A stretch of DNA of 64,000 nucleotides from Roseateles sp. GTDB lineage: Bacteria > Pseudomonadota > Gammaproteobacteria > Burkholderiales > Burkholderiaceae_C. Where the stretch lies: the NCBI GenBank assembly GCA_019234295.1, contig JAFALK010000073.1, positions 1 to 64,000 of the forward strand. Reading direction: 5' to 3'. The translations under genes and the position numbers were made by a program. The notes under the pieces were generated by a model. That model was not told the DNA's origin and made no database searches. It worked only from the letters and a program-made list of their open reading frames with translations. Below, piece by piece: positions 16,759 through 25,941 of the stretch (position 1 is its first letter; every line of letters starts with the position of its first letter).

Positions 16759-19608
16759 GTGTCACGTCCGATCACTCCCGCCACGCCGCTTCACTTGCGA
16801 TTCGGCGAGTTCGAACTCGACGAGGCCAATGCACGCTTGCTCAATGGCGACAAAGCTGTTGCGCTGGCCCCCACACCCTTCAACCTGCTGTGCGCCCTGG
16901 CACGCCAGGCGGGCCAGCTGATGAGCAAGGAGGCGCTGCTCGATGCCGTCTGGGGCCACCAGTTCGTCAGCGAGTCCGTGCTGAAGACGGCCGTGAGCGA
17001 TCTGCGCATCGCGATCGGCGACAACCCGCGCGAGCCGCGCTTCATCGAGACCGTGGCGCGGCGCGGCTATCGCTTCATTGCTGCCGCGGCCGAGGCGCCC
17101 GCCGCGGCGCTGGGTCACCCCTTGGCGGAGCAGATCGACAGACTCTTCATCGGCCGTGCCGACGCCCTGATGCGCATGCGGCGCCACTGGGAGCGGGCGT
17201 GCTCCGGCCAGCGTGCCATCGTCTGGATCGCGGGCGAACCCGGCATCGGCAAGACGACGCTGATCGAGCACTTCGCCGCGGGCCTGCCGGGCGCCAACGT
17301 GGCGCGCGGTCAATGCGTGGAGCACTACGGCAGCGCCGAGCCCTACCTGCCAGTTCTCGAAGCCCTGGCCGAGCTGTGCCGCAAGGACAGCGGCCTGCCC
17401 GCGCTGCTGCGTAGCTTCGCGCCCACGTGGCTGCTGCAGCTCCCCTGGCTCAGCACGGCCGAAGAGCGCGAGGCGCTGCGCCGCGAGCTGGCCGGCGTGG
17501 GGCCCGAGCGCATGCTGCGCGAGATGGGCGAACTGCTGGATCGCTACACCGAGCAGCGCCCGCTGCTGCTGATCACCGAGGACTTGCACTGGAGCGACCG
17601 CGCCACGCTGCAGCTGATCGACCATGTGGCACGCCGGCGTAGTCGGGCTGGCCTGCTGTGGCTGGCGAGTTTTCGCGTCGCCGAGGTCGTCGCCAGCGAT
17701 CGCCCCTTGAACCCACTGCGACGCGAGCTGCGTTTGCACCGACTCTGCGACGAGATCGTGCTGGATCCGTTCTCCGAGACCGAGGTTGCCAGCGTGGTTG
17801 CGCGCCAGCTGCCGAGCCTGGCCAGCAACGAGGCCTTTGTGCGCCGCCTGCACGAGCGCACTGACGGCGTGCCGTTGTTCGTCACGTCAGTGATGGCCGA
17901 GGTGGCCCAGCAGGGCGACGACGAGGCAGCGGCGCGCCTCGCCGACGAAGCCGTGCCTGACAACCTCGTCGCGATCATCGACCACCAGATCGACCGCCTC
18001 GAAACCGGCGCACGAGCCTTGCTTACCGCCGCCGCGGTCTGTGGTGTGGGGTTCCGCATCGAGACGCTGGCCGGCGCGCTCGGGCGCGACATCGAAACGG
18101 TGGCTGCCGATTGCGAGTCGCTGGTGCGCGGGCAGGTCTGGCTGGCCCCGGCCGAGGGCTCCGAACCAGACGGCGCGGCCTATGCGTTTCGGCATGCGCT
18201 GTTCCGGCAGGTGCTCTACGACTGCACGCCGCACTCGGCGCGCTGGCAGCTGCACCGTGCCGTGGGCGAGGCGCTGCTGACCGAGCGAGCCAATGGCATT
18301 GCCGTGGCGGCAGCCGAGCTGGCGCTGCACTTCGACCGAGGTCGCCAGCCGCTGTCCGCACTGCGTCACTACGCCGACGCGGCCGAGGCGGCGCTGATGC
18401 ATTTCAGCCCAGCCGCCTGCATTGCACTTTCCGAGCGCGCCCTGGCCCTGCTGCCGCAAGCCGCGGCCGGTGGCGAGCGCGACGGTCTGGAGATCACGCT
18501 GGCCACGCTACAAGGCATGGCTGCCTTCCAGGTCCGGGGCGTGGGCGGTACGACGCGGGCCGCCTTCGAGCGCGCCTACCGGCTGCTTGCCAGCGACTTG
18601 CAGCATCCCATGCGCGGGCGCCTGCTGCACGGCCTGGGCTATCTTTGCAGCCTGCATGGCGACTATGTCGAAGCCCTGGTCGTCGCCAAGCGCGCCGAGG
18701 CCTTGGCCGCCGAGTCGGGCGACCGTGCGCTGATGCTGGTGGCGTGCTTCCTGCACGGTGAGATCCACCATCTTCAGGGCCGCACAGTCGCTGCGCGGGA
18801 ATGGCTGGAGCGGGGCCTGGCATTGGCCGCGGAGCAGGGCGAAGCCGACAGCGGCGTTTTCGCGGCCGACACCCAGGTTGCCCTGCTGGGCATGTTGGCC
18901 ATCGAGATGGTGCGCTGCGGCCTCATGCAGCAGGGCCGCGCCCTTGCAGACCGCGCCCGCGCTCGCGCAACGCAGTTGCGCCAGCCCATGACCCGCCTGC
19001 TGGCCGGCTGGCATCGGGCCTTGCTGGAGGTGCGTCTGGGCAGGGCCGAGCGTCTCGCCGAGATGGCTGAGGAGATGCAGGCCCTGGTGGAGGAATTCGA
19101 CCTGGTCCATGGTCACACGGCCTTGCAGTGGTTCCGGGGCTGGGCCGAGGCGCGTCTTGGTCGACCCGAGGCTGGCTTCCGGCTGATCCGCGAAGCCTAC
19201 GAGCGCAACCTCGCCCTCGGCATGAAGGTGGGTGCCAGCGAGGTGCTGGGCTATGCCGCCGAGGCCCTGCTGCTGGCCGGCGATGTGGCGGGCGCCGAAG
19301 ACCAGCTGCAACAGGCCCTGCAGGCCGTCGCCGAGCTGGGCGAGCGCGTGTACCTGCCGCAGCTGTTGCTGTTGCAGGCCGAGATCGCGCGTGCGCGTGG
19401 CCAGGCCGGGCAGGACATGCTGCGCGAGGCCATCGACGAGGCCCTGGCACAGGGCGCGCCCTGGCTGGAGCTGCAGGCCCGCCTGGCCCTGTGCCGCGAG
19501 CCGAGCGCGACCCCAGCGGACCGCTCGGCGCTGGCCGCCTTGGTCGACCGCCTGCCAGAGATGGCGGGCACCGACGCGGTCAACGAGGCGCGCGCCCTGC
19601 TCGGCTGA
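16759..19608 (+). CDS. Winged-helix/AAA-ATPase transcriptional regulator, paralog 2
   Basis: A 949-aa paralog of the regulator at 9783-12677 with the same order: an OmpR-type winged helix (LLDAVWGHQFVSESVLKT, then VARRGYRFIAA), Walker A GEPGIGKTT, Walker B LLLITEDLHWSD, then a long TPR-like helical region. There is no receiver domain. The frame is open to a GTG at 16693, but GTG at 16759 (SRPITPATPLHLRFGEF) better matches the short N-terminus of the paralog and has GAG 8 bases upstream. It is followed on the same strand by a small protein gene and a NodT/MFP/RND efflux operon, so control of efflux is inferred. The second small protein next to the second regulator argues for a duplicated module. 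Confidence 0.88.
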   Translation: MSRPITPATPLHLRFGEFELDEANARLLNGDKAVALAPTPFNLLCALARQAGQLMSKEALLDAVWGHQFVSESVLKTAVSDLRIAIGDNPREPRFIETVARRGYRFIAAAAEAPAAALGHPLAEQIDRLFIGRADALMRMRRHWERACSGQRAIVWIAGEPGIGKTTLIEHFAAGLPGANVARGQCVEHYGSAEPYLPVLEALAELCRKDSGLPALLRSFAPTWLLQLPWLSTAEEREALRRELAGVGPERMLREMGELLDRYTEQRPLLLITEDLHWSDRATLQLIDHVARRRSRAGLLWLASFRVAEVVASDRPLNPLRRELRLHRLCDEIVLDPFSETEVASVVARQLPSLASNEAFVRRLHERTDGVPLFVTSVMAEVAQQGDDEAAARLADEAVPDNLVAIIDHQIDRLETGARALLTAAAVCGVGFRIETLAGALGRDIETVAADCESLVRGQVWLAPAEGSEPDGAAYAFRHALFRQVLYDCTPHSARWQLHRAVGEALLTERANGIAVAAAELALHFDRGRQPLSALRHYADAAEAALMHFSPAACIALSERALALLPQAAAGGERDGLEITLATLQGMAAFQVRGVGGTTRAAFERAYRLLASDLQHPMRGRLLHGLGYLCSLHGDYVEALVVAKRAEALAAESGDRALMLVACFLHGEIHHLQGRTVAAREWLERGLALAAEQGEADSGVFAADTQVALLGMLAIEMVRCGLMQQGRALADRARARATQLRQPMTRLLAGWHRALLEVRLGRAERLAEMAEEMQALVEEFDLVHGHTALQWFRGWAEARLGRPEAGFRLIREAYERNLALGMKVGASEVLGYAAEALLLAGDVAGAEDQLQQALQAVAELGERVYLPQLLLLQAEIARARGQAGQDMLREAIDEALAQGAPWLELQARLALCREPSATPADRSALAALVDRLPEMAGTDAVNEARALLG

Positions 19609-19733
19609 GCGCCCGCATCTCGGCGACCAAGCCGACTGTGCCAAGCGCACCGATTCGGCCCATGCTGCCCCAGAGCACCCAGAGCACCCAGACAACGGGC
19701 AGGTGCACGCCACTCGGTCGCGACCGAAGCACG

Positions 19734-19773
19734 ACCATTCGCTGACGACTTCGCGGCTGGGCCTGAATACGCT
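19734..19773 (+). promoter_or_regulatory. Recurrent motif, copy D (before small protein 2)
   Basis: ACCA at 19734-19737, GACGACTT at 19744-19751, ACGCT at 19769-19773. The last base is 32 bases before the ATG at 19805, exactly as in copy E and its gene. From 19720 to 19773 the sequence aligns without gaps to 20039-20092, about 38 of 54 positions by hand count. Confidence 0.55.
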
Positions 19774-19804
19774 GTGAACCAGTCCCTGCAAGCCTGGATC
19801 CGAC

Positions 19805-20023
19805 ATGGTGCTCAACCCCGAAATCAAATATCCCAACCGCCGCGCCTACGTGCTGAAGCTGCGCGGCGATGCCGCTCCCGGTGCCCTGGCAGGCCGGGTG
19901 GAAAACCTCGTTACCGGCCGCCAGCGCGAGTTCGCATCGGCCGACGAACTGCTGGCTGCCATCGCTGCCGAACTGGCCTTCGAGGGCGGTGAGCCGCCGC
20001 CCGGCAGTGGCGGAAATTCCTGA
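19805..20023 (+). CDS. Small conserved protein, paralog 2 (72 aa)
   Basis: An unrecognised 72-aa protein homologous to the 68-aa protein at 12769-12975. Shared features are MVLNP..YP..AYVLKLRGDA, LAGRVENLVTG, and F.SADELL. No signal peptide, membrane segment or metal motif is seen. It lies between regulator paralog 2 and the efflux operon and has its own copy of the GACGACTT motif. A role as partner, sensor or target of the neighbouring regulator is inferred from duplicated gene order only. A longer overlapping frame from 19869 belongs to the next gene's reading frame and is not coding upstream of 20124. Confidence 0.75.
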   Translation: MVLNPEIKYPNRRAYVLKLRGDAAPGALAGRVENLVTGRQREFASADELLAAIAAELAFEGGEPPPGSGGNS

Positions 20024-20052
20024 GCAATCGCTCGATGAGCGACCGAATGCCG

Positions 20053-20092
20053 ACCGAGCGCTGACGACTTCGCCGGCTCTCGTCCTTACGCT
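20053..20092 (+). promoter_or_regulatory. Recurrent motif, copy E (before efflux operon)
   Basis: ACCG at 20053-20056, GACGACTT at 20063-20070, ACGCT at 20088-20092, ending 32 bases before the NodT start at 20124. The copy looks like a duplication of the promoter region of the small protein gene (copy D). Confidence 0.55.
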
Positions 20093-20123
20093 GACAACAC
20101 AACGAAACCCGCGAGAAATCTCT

Positions 20124-21584
20124 ATGCCGCGACACTCACCACCCCTGAATCCACACCACGCTCTGCGGCCTGCCGCGGCGGCCCTGGCAGCGTTCGCTGC
20201 TTTCGCGCTGGCCGGCTGTTCCACGCCAGCGGCCAAGACCCAGGTGGACGTGCCGGCGGCCTTTGCCGCTGCCGCCACGACTGCCGAGGCCGAGCCCGAG
20301 ACTGCCTGGTGGCTCAGCTTCAACGACCCCGTGCTCGGCGCGCTGGTGCAGCGCGCCGCAAGCGAGAACCGCGACGTGCGCATTGCCGCTGAACACCTGG
20401 CCGTGGCCCGCTCCGGCGTGACCGTCAGCCGCAGCTTCCTGGCGCCCAGCGTCAGTGCCGTCGGCCAGGCCGGGGACCGTAGCAGCGGCTATGGCGACGT
20501 CGTCAAGCAGCAGATGCCCGACACCAAGTCCGTCAGCGCCGGACTTCAAGTGTCCTGGGAGCTGGACCTGAGCGGCCGGCTGCGTGCCGGCGCTCGCGCC
20601 GCCGCGGCCGACGCCCTGGCCGCCGAATACGGCGTGCGCGGCGTGCGCCTGCTGGTCGTGAGCGACGTGGCGACGAACTACTTCACCCTGGTCGGTGCGC
20701 TGCGCCAGCTCGACACGTTGAAGGCCATCTCTGCGGCCCACGACGAGACCCTGCGCCTCGTGCAGGCCAGGCTGCGCGCCGGCTTGGCCACGCCCTTCGA
20801 CGTCGAGCGCACCCGCACGGAGTCCGAGGCCGCCCGGGCGCAGATCCCGCCGCTGGAGACTGTGGCCGCCGTATCGCGCCACCGCATCGCCGTGCTGACC
20901 GGCGACCAGGCCTTCAATGCCGCCCGCATCGACCCGTGGCGCGGCGATGTGGCCCTGCCCGCCATCCCGGCCGGCCAGCCGGCCACGCTGCTGCAGCGCC
21001 GCCCGGACGTGCAGGCGCTGCTGGCCCAGCTCGACGCCGCCAACGCCCGCCGCGAGCAGGCCGCCGCGGAATGGTTCCCGCGTCTCTTCCTGGACGCCTC
21101 CTTCGGCCGCCAGCATCTCGATCTCAATGGTGCCAGCATCGGCGCTGCGCGCTTCACCAATGTCGCCGGCCTGCTGAGCATGCCGATCTTCAACGCCGGC
21201 CGCACGCGGGCGCTTGAGGACATCGCCGAGAGCGGGCAGCGCGAGGCTGTGCTGCGCGCCGAGGACGGCATGGTGCGCGCTCTGGAAGATGTCGAGAACG
21301 CCCTCGTGGCGCTGTCGTCGGAACGCCAGCGCTCCACCTCGCTGCAGATCGCCGCGAGCTCGGCCGACGCCGCCCTGGGTCGCGCCCAGTCCCTGTACGA
21401 CCGCGGTCAGATCGATCTGCTGCCGCTGCTCGACGCCCAGCGCTCACGCCTGGCCGTGCGCCTCGCCGCCAACGACAGCAGCACCCAGCTGCTGCTGGAC
21501 AGCGTGCAGCTCTACAAGGCTCTGGGCGGCGGCTGGCAGGCCTTCGAGCCTGCAGCTGACTCGGCCAACGCCAAGAAACCTTGA
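20124..21584 (+). CDS. NodT/TolC-family outer membrane efflux lipoprotein
   Basis: A 486-aa outer-membrane channel of a tripartite RND pump. The N-terminus contains AAFAAFALAGCST, a lipobox (LAGC), as in NodT-type lipoproteins. Two OEP repeats follow, with periplasmic helix sequence such as ADALAAEYGVRGVRLLVVSD and the characteristic NRDVRIAAEHL and RRPDVQALLAQLDAANARR motifs. The start ATG at 20124 is within a longer open frame and is chosen because it gives the signal peptide directly. It is the first gene of an OM-channel/adaptor/permease operon, with 31 bp to the adaptor. Confidence 0.9.
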   Translation: MPRHSPPLNPHHALRPAAAALAAFAAFALAGCSTPAAKTQVDVPAAFAAAATTAEAEPETAWWLSFNDPVLGALVQRAASENRDVRIAAEHLAVARSGVTVSRSFLAPSVSAVGQAGDRSSGYGDVVKQQMPDTKSVSAGLQVSWELDLSGRLRAGARAAAADALAAEYGVRGVRLLVVSDVATNYFTLVGALRQLDTLKAISAAHDETLRLVQARLRAGLATPFDVERTRTESEAARAQIPPLETVAAVSRHRIAVLTGDQAFNAARIDPWRGDVALPAIPAGQPATLLQRRPDVQALLAQLDAANARREQAAAEWFPRLFLDASFGRQHLDLNGASIGAARFTNVAGLLSMPIFNAGRTRALEDIAESGQREAVLRAEDGMVRALEDVENALVALSSERQRSTSLQIAASSADAALGRAQSLYDRGQIDLLPLLDAQRSRLAVRLAANDSSTQLLLDSVQLYKALGGGWQAFEPAADSANAKKP

Positions 21585-21615
21585 ACCCCGACGCCTCAAC
21601 TCCAAAGGAACTGCC

Positions 21616-22737
21616 TTGAAAACCCTTCATGCCACGGCCCTGTCGCTGGCCGTCGCCGCGATGCTCGCGGCCTGCAGCGCAGAAAAGCCCCCCGTCGAGC
21701 CGCCGCGCCCTGTGCGCACCACCGAAATCCGCTACGACGCGGCCCGCGAGACCAACCACTACGCGGCCACCGTCCAGTCCCGCTACGAGGTCGAACAGGC
21801 CTTCCGCGTGGGCGGCAAGGTGGCACGCCGCGTCGTCGAAGTCGGACAGACTGTGCGCGAGGGCGACGTGCTCGCCGTACTCGACGACAACGACTACCGC
21901 CTCGCCGAGGAGGCCGCCAACCAGCAATGGACTGCCGCCGCGACCCAGGCCCGCCAGGCCGAGTCCGACCGCGCCCGCTTGCAAAACCTCAAGGGCGACG
22001 GCTCGGTCAGTGCCGCCGACGACGAGCGCGCCAAGAGCGGCGCCCGCACCGCCCAGGCCGCTGCCGAGGCGCAGGCGCGCCAGCTGGAGCTGGCTCGCAA
22101 CCGGCTCAAGTACACGGTGCTGCGCGCCTCGCGCAGCGGTGTCGTGACGGCCGTGCGCTTTGAGGTTGGCCAGGTCGTCCCCGAGGGGCTGCCGGTGGTC
22201 GCCATCTCGGACCCCGGCACGCCTGAGATCGTCGTCGACGTGCCCGAGGATCAGCTGGCCGCCTTCAAGAAGGCCAAGTTCAAGGCCACGCTGACCAGCG
22301 CGCCCGACGAGAGCTTCGAGGTCAGCCTGCGCGAACTGGCCCCCCAGGCCGCGGCTCAGACCCGGACCTTCCGCGCCCGCCTGAAACCCGGCGCTGGCCG
22401 CGTCCTGCCGTTGGGGGCGACGGCCACGCTGAGCGCTGATCGCGTGGTCTCCGAGGAGCAGGTCGCCCAGGTTCCCGCCACGGCCCTGACCCAGACGAAC
22501 GGCAAGCCGGCCGTCTGGGTCGCCAAGCGTGCCGGCCAGGACGGCGCGTCCACCGTATCGCTTGCTGGCGTGACCCTGCATGGCTACCGCAACGACACGG
22601 CCCTCATCTCCGGCCTGGTGGCCGGCGAACTGGTCGTCACGGCCGGCGTGCAGAAGATGTCGCCCGGCCTCAAGGTGACGCTGGCCTCGGCGGCCACCGA
22701 CGCCAAGGCCCAACCGAATCAGCAGGCCGCGCGATGA
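21616..22737 (+). CDS. RND efflux periplasmic adaptor (MFP) lipoprotein
   Basis: A 373-aa membrane fusion protein of the HlyD/AcrA type. The start is TTG at 21616, preceded by AAAGGAA five bases away; the first usable ATG would fall inside the signal peptide. SLAVAAMLAACSA gives a lipobox, so it is anchored to the inner membrane. A lipoyl half-motif (GKVARRVVEVGQTVREGDVL) is followed by a coiled-coil hairpin rich in A/Q/E/R and the second half-motif (LRASRSGVVTAVRFEVGQVV), then beta-barrel and membrane-proximal domains. It overlaps the permease by 4 bases (ATGA). Confidence 0.9.
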   Translation: MKTLHATALSLAVAAMLAACSAEKPPVEPPRPVRTTEIRYDAARETNHYAATVQSRYEVEQAFRVGGKVARRVVEVGQTVREGDVLAVLDDNDYRLAEEAANQQWTAAATQARQAESDRARLQNLKGDGSVSAADDERAKSGARTAQAAAEAQARQLELARNRLKYTVLRASRSGVVTAVRFEVGQVVPEGLPVVAISDPGTPEIVVDVPEDQLAAFKKAKFKATLTSAPDESFEVSLRELAPQAAAQTRTFRARLKPGAGRVLPLGATATLSADRVVSEEQVAQVPATALTQTNGKPAVWVAKRAGQDGASTVSLAGVTLHGYRNDTALISGLVAGELVVTAGVQKMSPGLKVTLASAATDAKAQPNQQAAR

Positions 22738-25700
22738 ACGGATTCAACCTCACCGAATGGGCGCTGAAACATCGCGCCGTCGTTCTCTTCTTGCTGCTTG
22801 TCGTCGCCATTGCCGGCGTGTTCAGCTTCAAGAAGCTCGGCCAGCTCGAAGATCCCAGCTTCTCCGTGCCCTCGATGACCGCCATGGTCATCTGGCCCGG
22901 CGCCACCGCCCAGCAGATGCAGGACGAGGTGCTCAACCGCATGGAGAAGAAGTTCGAGCAGATCGATCACTTCGAGAAGGTCGTCACCTTCGCCCGACAG
23001 GGCTTCGGCGGCATGACGCTGACCGTCAAGGGCGGCACCTCGCGGGCCGATCAGCGCGAGGCCTGGTACCAGGCGCGCAAGAAGCTCAATGACCTGAAGC
23101 TGGAGATGCCCGACGGCGTCGTCGGCCCCATCGTCAACGACGAGTACGGCGACGTCTACGGCCTGATGTATGCGGTCAAGGGCGATGGCGTCAACCATGC
23201 CCAGCTGTCGGACGCGGCCGAGGACATCAAGCGCAGCATGCTCAAGGTGCCCATGGTCAAGAAGGTCGACCTCATCGGCAAACAGGCCAAGCGCGTCTAC
23301 GTCGAGTTCTCGCACGAGCGCCTGGCGACGCTGGGTGTCACGCCGCTGGCCATCGCCGAGAGCCTGCGCAGCCAGAACGCGCTGCTGCCCTCCGGCCAGA
23401 TCGACACGCAGACCGACCGCGTGATGGTGCGTGTGAGCGGCCAGTTCAACAACCTGGACGACATCCGCAACGTCCCCGTGACGGCCGCCGGCCGCACGTT
23501 GAGACTCGGTGACTTCGCCACCGTCAAGTTCGACTACGAGGACCCGGCCACCTACACCGTGCGCCACAACGGCCAGCCGGTGCTGATGCTGGGCATCTCG
23601 ATGACCAACGATGGCAACATCGTCGAACTCGGCGCCGCGATGGAACAGGCCGTGGCCAAGATCCAGTCCGAGCTGCCGCATGGCATCGAGCTGGAGCGCG
23701 TGGCCGACCAGCCCACCACCGTCAAGGACGCGATCTGGGACTTTGAGCGCTCGCTGATGGAGGCGCTGGTCATCGTCATCGCCGTCAGCCTGGTCTCCTT
23801 GGGCTGGCGCGCCGGCCTGGTGGTCGCGATGTCGGTGCCGCTGGTGCTGGGTGCCGTGGCGCTGCTGATGCTGGCCATGGGTTGGAACCTGGAGCGCATC
23901 TCGCTGGGCTCGCTGATCATTGCGCTGGGCCTGCTGGTGGACGACGCCATCATCGCCATCGAGATGATGGTCGTGAAGATGGAAGGCGGCTGGGACCGCG
24001 CCAAGGCGGCTGCCTTCTCGTACAAATCTACTGCAATGCCGCGCCTGACCGGCGCCCTGGTCACGGCCGCCGGCTTCCTGCCGATCGGCCTGTCCAAGTC
24101 CACCACTGGTGAATACGCCGGCGGCATCTTCTGGATCGTCGGCGCCGCTGTGCTGTTCTCCTGGGTCTGCTCGGGCATCTTCACGCCTTATCTGGCGGTC
24201 AAGATGCTGCCCGCCGACTTCGGCGAGCACCATGCCGGCGATGCCTACAACGGCAAGTTCTACCGTCGCCTGCGGGGCTGGATCGACTGGGCCATCGAGC
24301 GTCGCTGGATCGTCATCACCATCACCTTCGGTGCCTTGGTGCTGGCCCTGGCCGCCATCAAGTGGGTGCCCCAACAGTTCTTCCCGAGCAGCTCGCGCCC
24401 CGAGCTGGTGGTGGACCTGCGCCTGAAGGAAGGCTCCTCCTTTGCAGCGACGACCGAACAGGTCAAGCGCATGGAAGCCCTGCTGGCCAAGGATGAGGAC
24501 GTCAAGTTCTTCACCGCCTACACGGGCGCCGGCGCTCCGCGCTTCTATCTGGCGCTCAACCCCGAGCTGCCCAACCCCGGCTTCGCTCAGTTCGTCGTCA
24601 TGACCAAGGACCTGCATGCCCGCGAGCGCGTGCGCAGCCGGTTGATGGCGGTGGCCGACCCGCAGTTCCCGCAGACCTGGGTGCGCGTGACGCGCCTGGA
24701 GCTGGGCCCGCCCGTGGGCTTCCCGGTGCAGTTCCGCGTCATCGGCCCCGACACCCAGCAGGTGCGCAAGATTGCCCGCGAGGTGGAGCAGGTCGTCGCG
24801 TCCAGCACCAAGGTGCGTGACGTGCAGCTGGACTGGAACGACCCGGTGCGCAGCCTCAAACTCGAGCTCGACCAGGACAAGGCCCGCGCCCTGGGCCTGA
24901 CGCCGGCCGAGGTGTCCCTCGTGACGCAGAGCGTGCTCAACGGCGCCCCGCTGTCGCAGCTGCGCGAGAAGGAGGATCTGATCGACATCGTGGCCCGTGC
25001 CGTGCCTGGCGAGCGGCTGAATCTGGACGGCCTCAAGGGCATTAACCTGCACACCGCTACCGGCACCGTCGTGCCGCTGGCCCAGGTCGCCAGCGTGCGC
25101 TACGAGCTGGAAGAGCCGGTGCTGTGGCGTCGCAACCGCGACATGGCTATCACCGTGCGCGCCGACGTCAAGGACGGCGAGCAGGGCGTGTCGGTCACGC
25201 AGGAGATCGTGCCGTTGCTCAAGGACATTCAGGCCAAGCTGCCTACGGGCTATCGCGTCGACGTGGGTGGTGCTGTGGAAGAGGCCAACAAGGCGAACAG
25301 CGCGCTGATGGCCGTGGCACCGCTGATGCTGGTCACGATCCTGGCCCTGCTGATGTTCCAGCTCAAGGACTTCTCGCGCATGTGGATGGTCATGCTGACC
25401 GCGCCGCTGGGTCTGATCGGCGTGGTGCCGGCACTGCTGGCCTTCCGCGCTCCGCTGGGTTTCGTGGCCATCCTGGGCATCATCGCGCTCGGTGGCATGA
25501 TCATGCGCAACTCGGTCATCCTGATCGACCAGGTGCAGATCGAGATCGACGCCGGGCGCGACCCCTGGAACGCCGTGCTGGACGCAGCGATCTACCGCTC
25601 ACGCCCCGTGGTGCTGGCTGCTGCGGCTGCGGTGCTGGCGATGATCCCGCTGACGCGCAGCGTGTTCTGGGGTCCGATGGCCATCGCCATCATGGGCGGG

Positions 25701-25826
25701 CTGACCGTGGCCACGCTGCTGACGATCTTCTTCGTTCCCGCGCTGTACGCCGCATGGTTCAAGCTGCGCCGCGAGCCGGCGGGCGAGGGCGGTCCGGCAC
25801 CGGTGCATGCCGTGGTGGCGGCGTGA
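22734..25826 (+). CDS. RND multidrug efflux permease
   Basis: A 1030-aa inner-membrane proton-driven pump of the HAE-1/AcrB superfamily. An N-terminal membrane helix at about 13-33 is followed by a large periplasmic loop, helices 2-6, a second periplasmic loop and the C-terminal helices. The proton-relay Asp pair is visible in helix 4 (LGLLVDDAIIAIEMM, about 403-404). FFPSSSRPELVVDL opens the second porter loop. Full length for the family. It is translationally coupled to the adaptor. Sequence suggests a drug or organic-compound pump rather than the heavy-metal type, which usually carries charged helix-4 signatures different from DD. Confidence 0.92.
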   Translation: MNGFNLTEWALKHRAVVLFLLLVVAIAGVFSFKKLGQLEDPSFSVPSMTAMVIWPGATAQQMQDEVLNRMEKKFEQIDHFEKVVTFARQGFGGMTLTVKGGTSRADQREAWYQARKKLNDLKLEMPDGVVGPIVNDEYGDVYGLMYAVKGDGVNHAQLSDAAEDIKRSMLKVPMVKKVDLIGKQAKRVYVEFSHERLATLGVTPLAIAESLRSQNALLPSGQIDTQTDRVMVRVSGQFNNLDDIRNVPVTAAGRTLRLGDFATVKFDYEDPATYTVRHNGQPVLMLGISMTNDGNIVELGAAMEQAVAKIQSELPHGIELERVADQPTTVKDAIWDFERSLMEALVIVIAVSLVSLGWRAGLVVAMSVPLVLGAVALLMLAMGWNLERISLGSLIIALGLLVDDAIIAIEMMVVKMEGGWDRAKAAAFSYKSTAMPRLTGALVTAAGFLPIGLSKSTTGEYAGGIFWIVGAAVLFSWVCSGIFTPYLAVKMLPADFGEHHAGDAYNGKFYRRLRGWIDWAIERRWIVITITFGALVLALAAIKWVPQQFFPSSSRPELVVDLRLKEGSSFAATTEQVKRMEALLAKDEDVKFFTAYTGAGAPRFYLALNPELPNPGFAQFVVMTKDLHARERVRSRLMAVADPQFPQTWVRVTRLELGPPVGFPVQFRVIGPDTQQVRKIAREVEQVVASSTKVRDVQLDWNDPVRSLKLELDQDKARALGLTPAEVSLVTQSVLNGAPLSQLREKEDLIDIVARAVPGERLNLDGLKGINLHTATGTVVPLAQVASVRYELEEPVLWRRNRDMAITVRADVKDGEQGVSVTQEIVPLLKDIQAKLPTGYRVDVGGAVEEANKANSALMAVAPLMLVTILALLMFQLKDFSRMWMVMLTAPLGLIGVVPALLAFRAPLGFVAILGIIALGGMIMRNSVILIDQVQIEIDAGRDPWNAVLDAAIYRSRPVVLAAAAAVLAMIPLTRSVFWGPMAIAIMGGLTVATLLTIFFVPALYAAWFKLRREPAGEGGPAPVHAVVAA

Positions 25827-25900
25827 GTGAGGGCAAGGCGCGCTTGCGCGCCTGCCCCGCCTGTCGCAGCATGCCTGCCATGCGCCATTAGCAGGCCTGC

Positions 25901-25926
25901 GGCCCGGTCGATGACCGGGCCTTTTT
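25901..25926 (+). terminator. Rho-independent terminator of the efflux operon
   Basis: GGCCCGGTC (25901-25909), loop GAT, GACCGGGCC (25913-25921), then TTTTT (25922-25926). A perfect 9-bp GC-rich stem with a T-run, 75 bp after the permease stop. Confidence 0.9.
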
Positions 25927-25941
25927 CATTGTCTCGCTCAT

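Noticed and set aside
22719-25052. 777-aa frame on the minus strand
   Set aside because: Antisense to the intact RND permease; His/Gln/Asp-rich composition typical of shadow frames in GC-rich genes.
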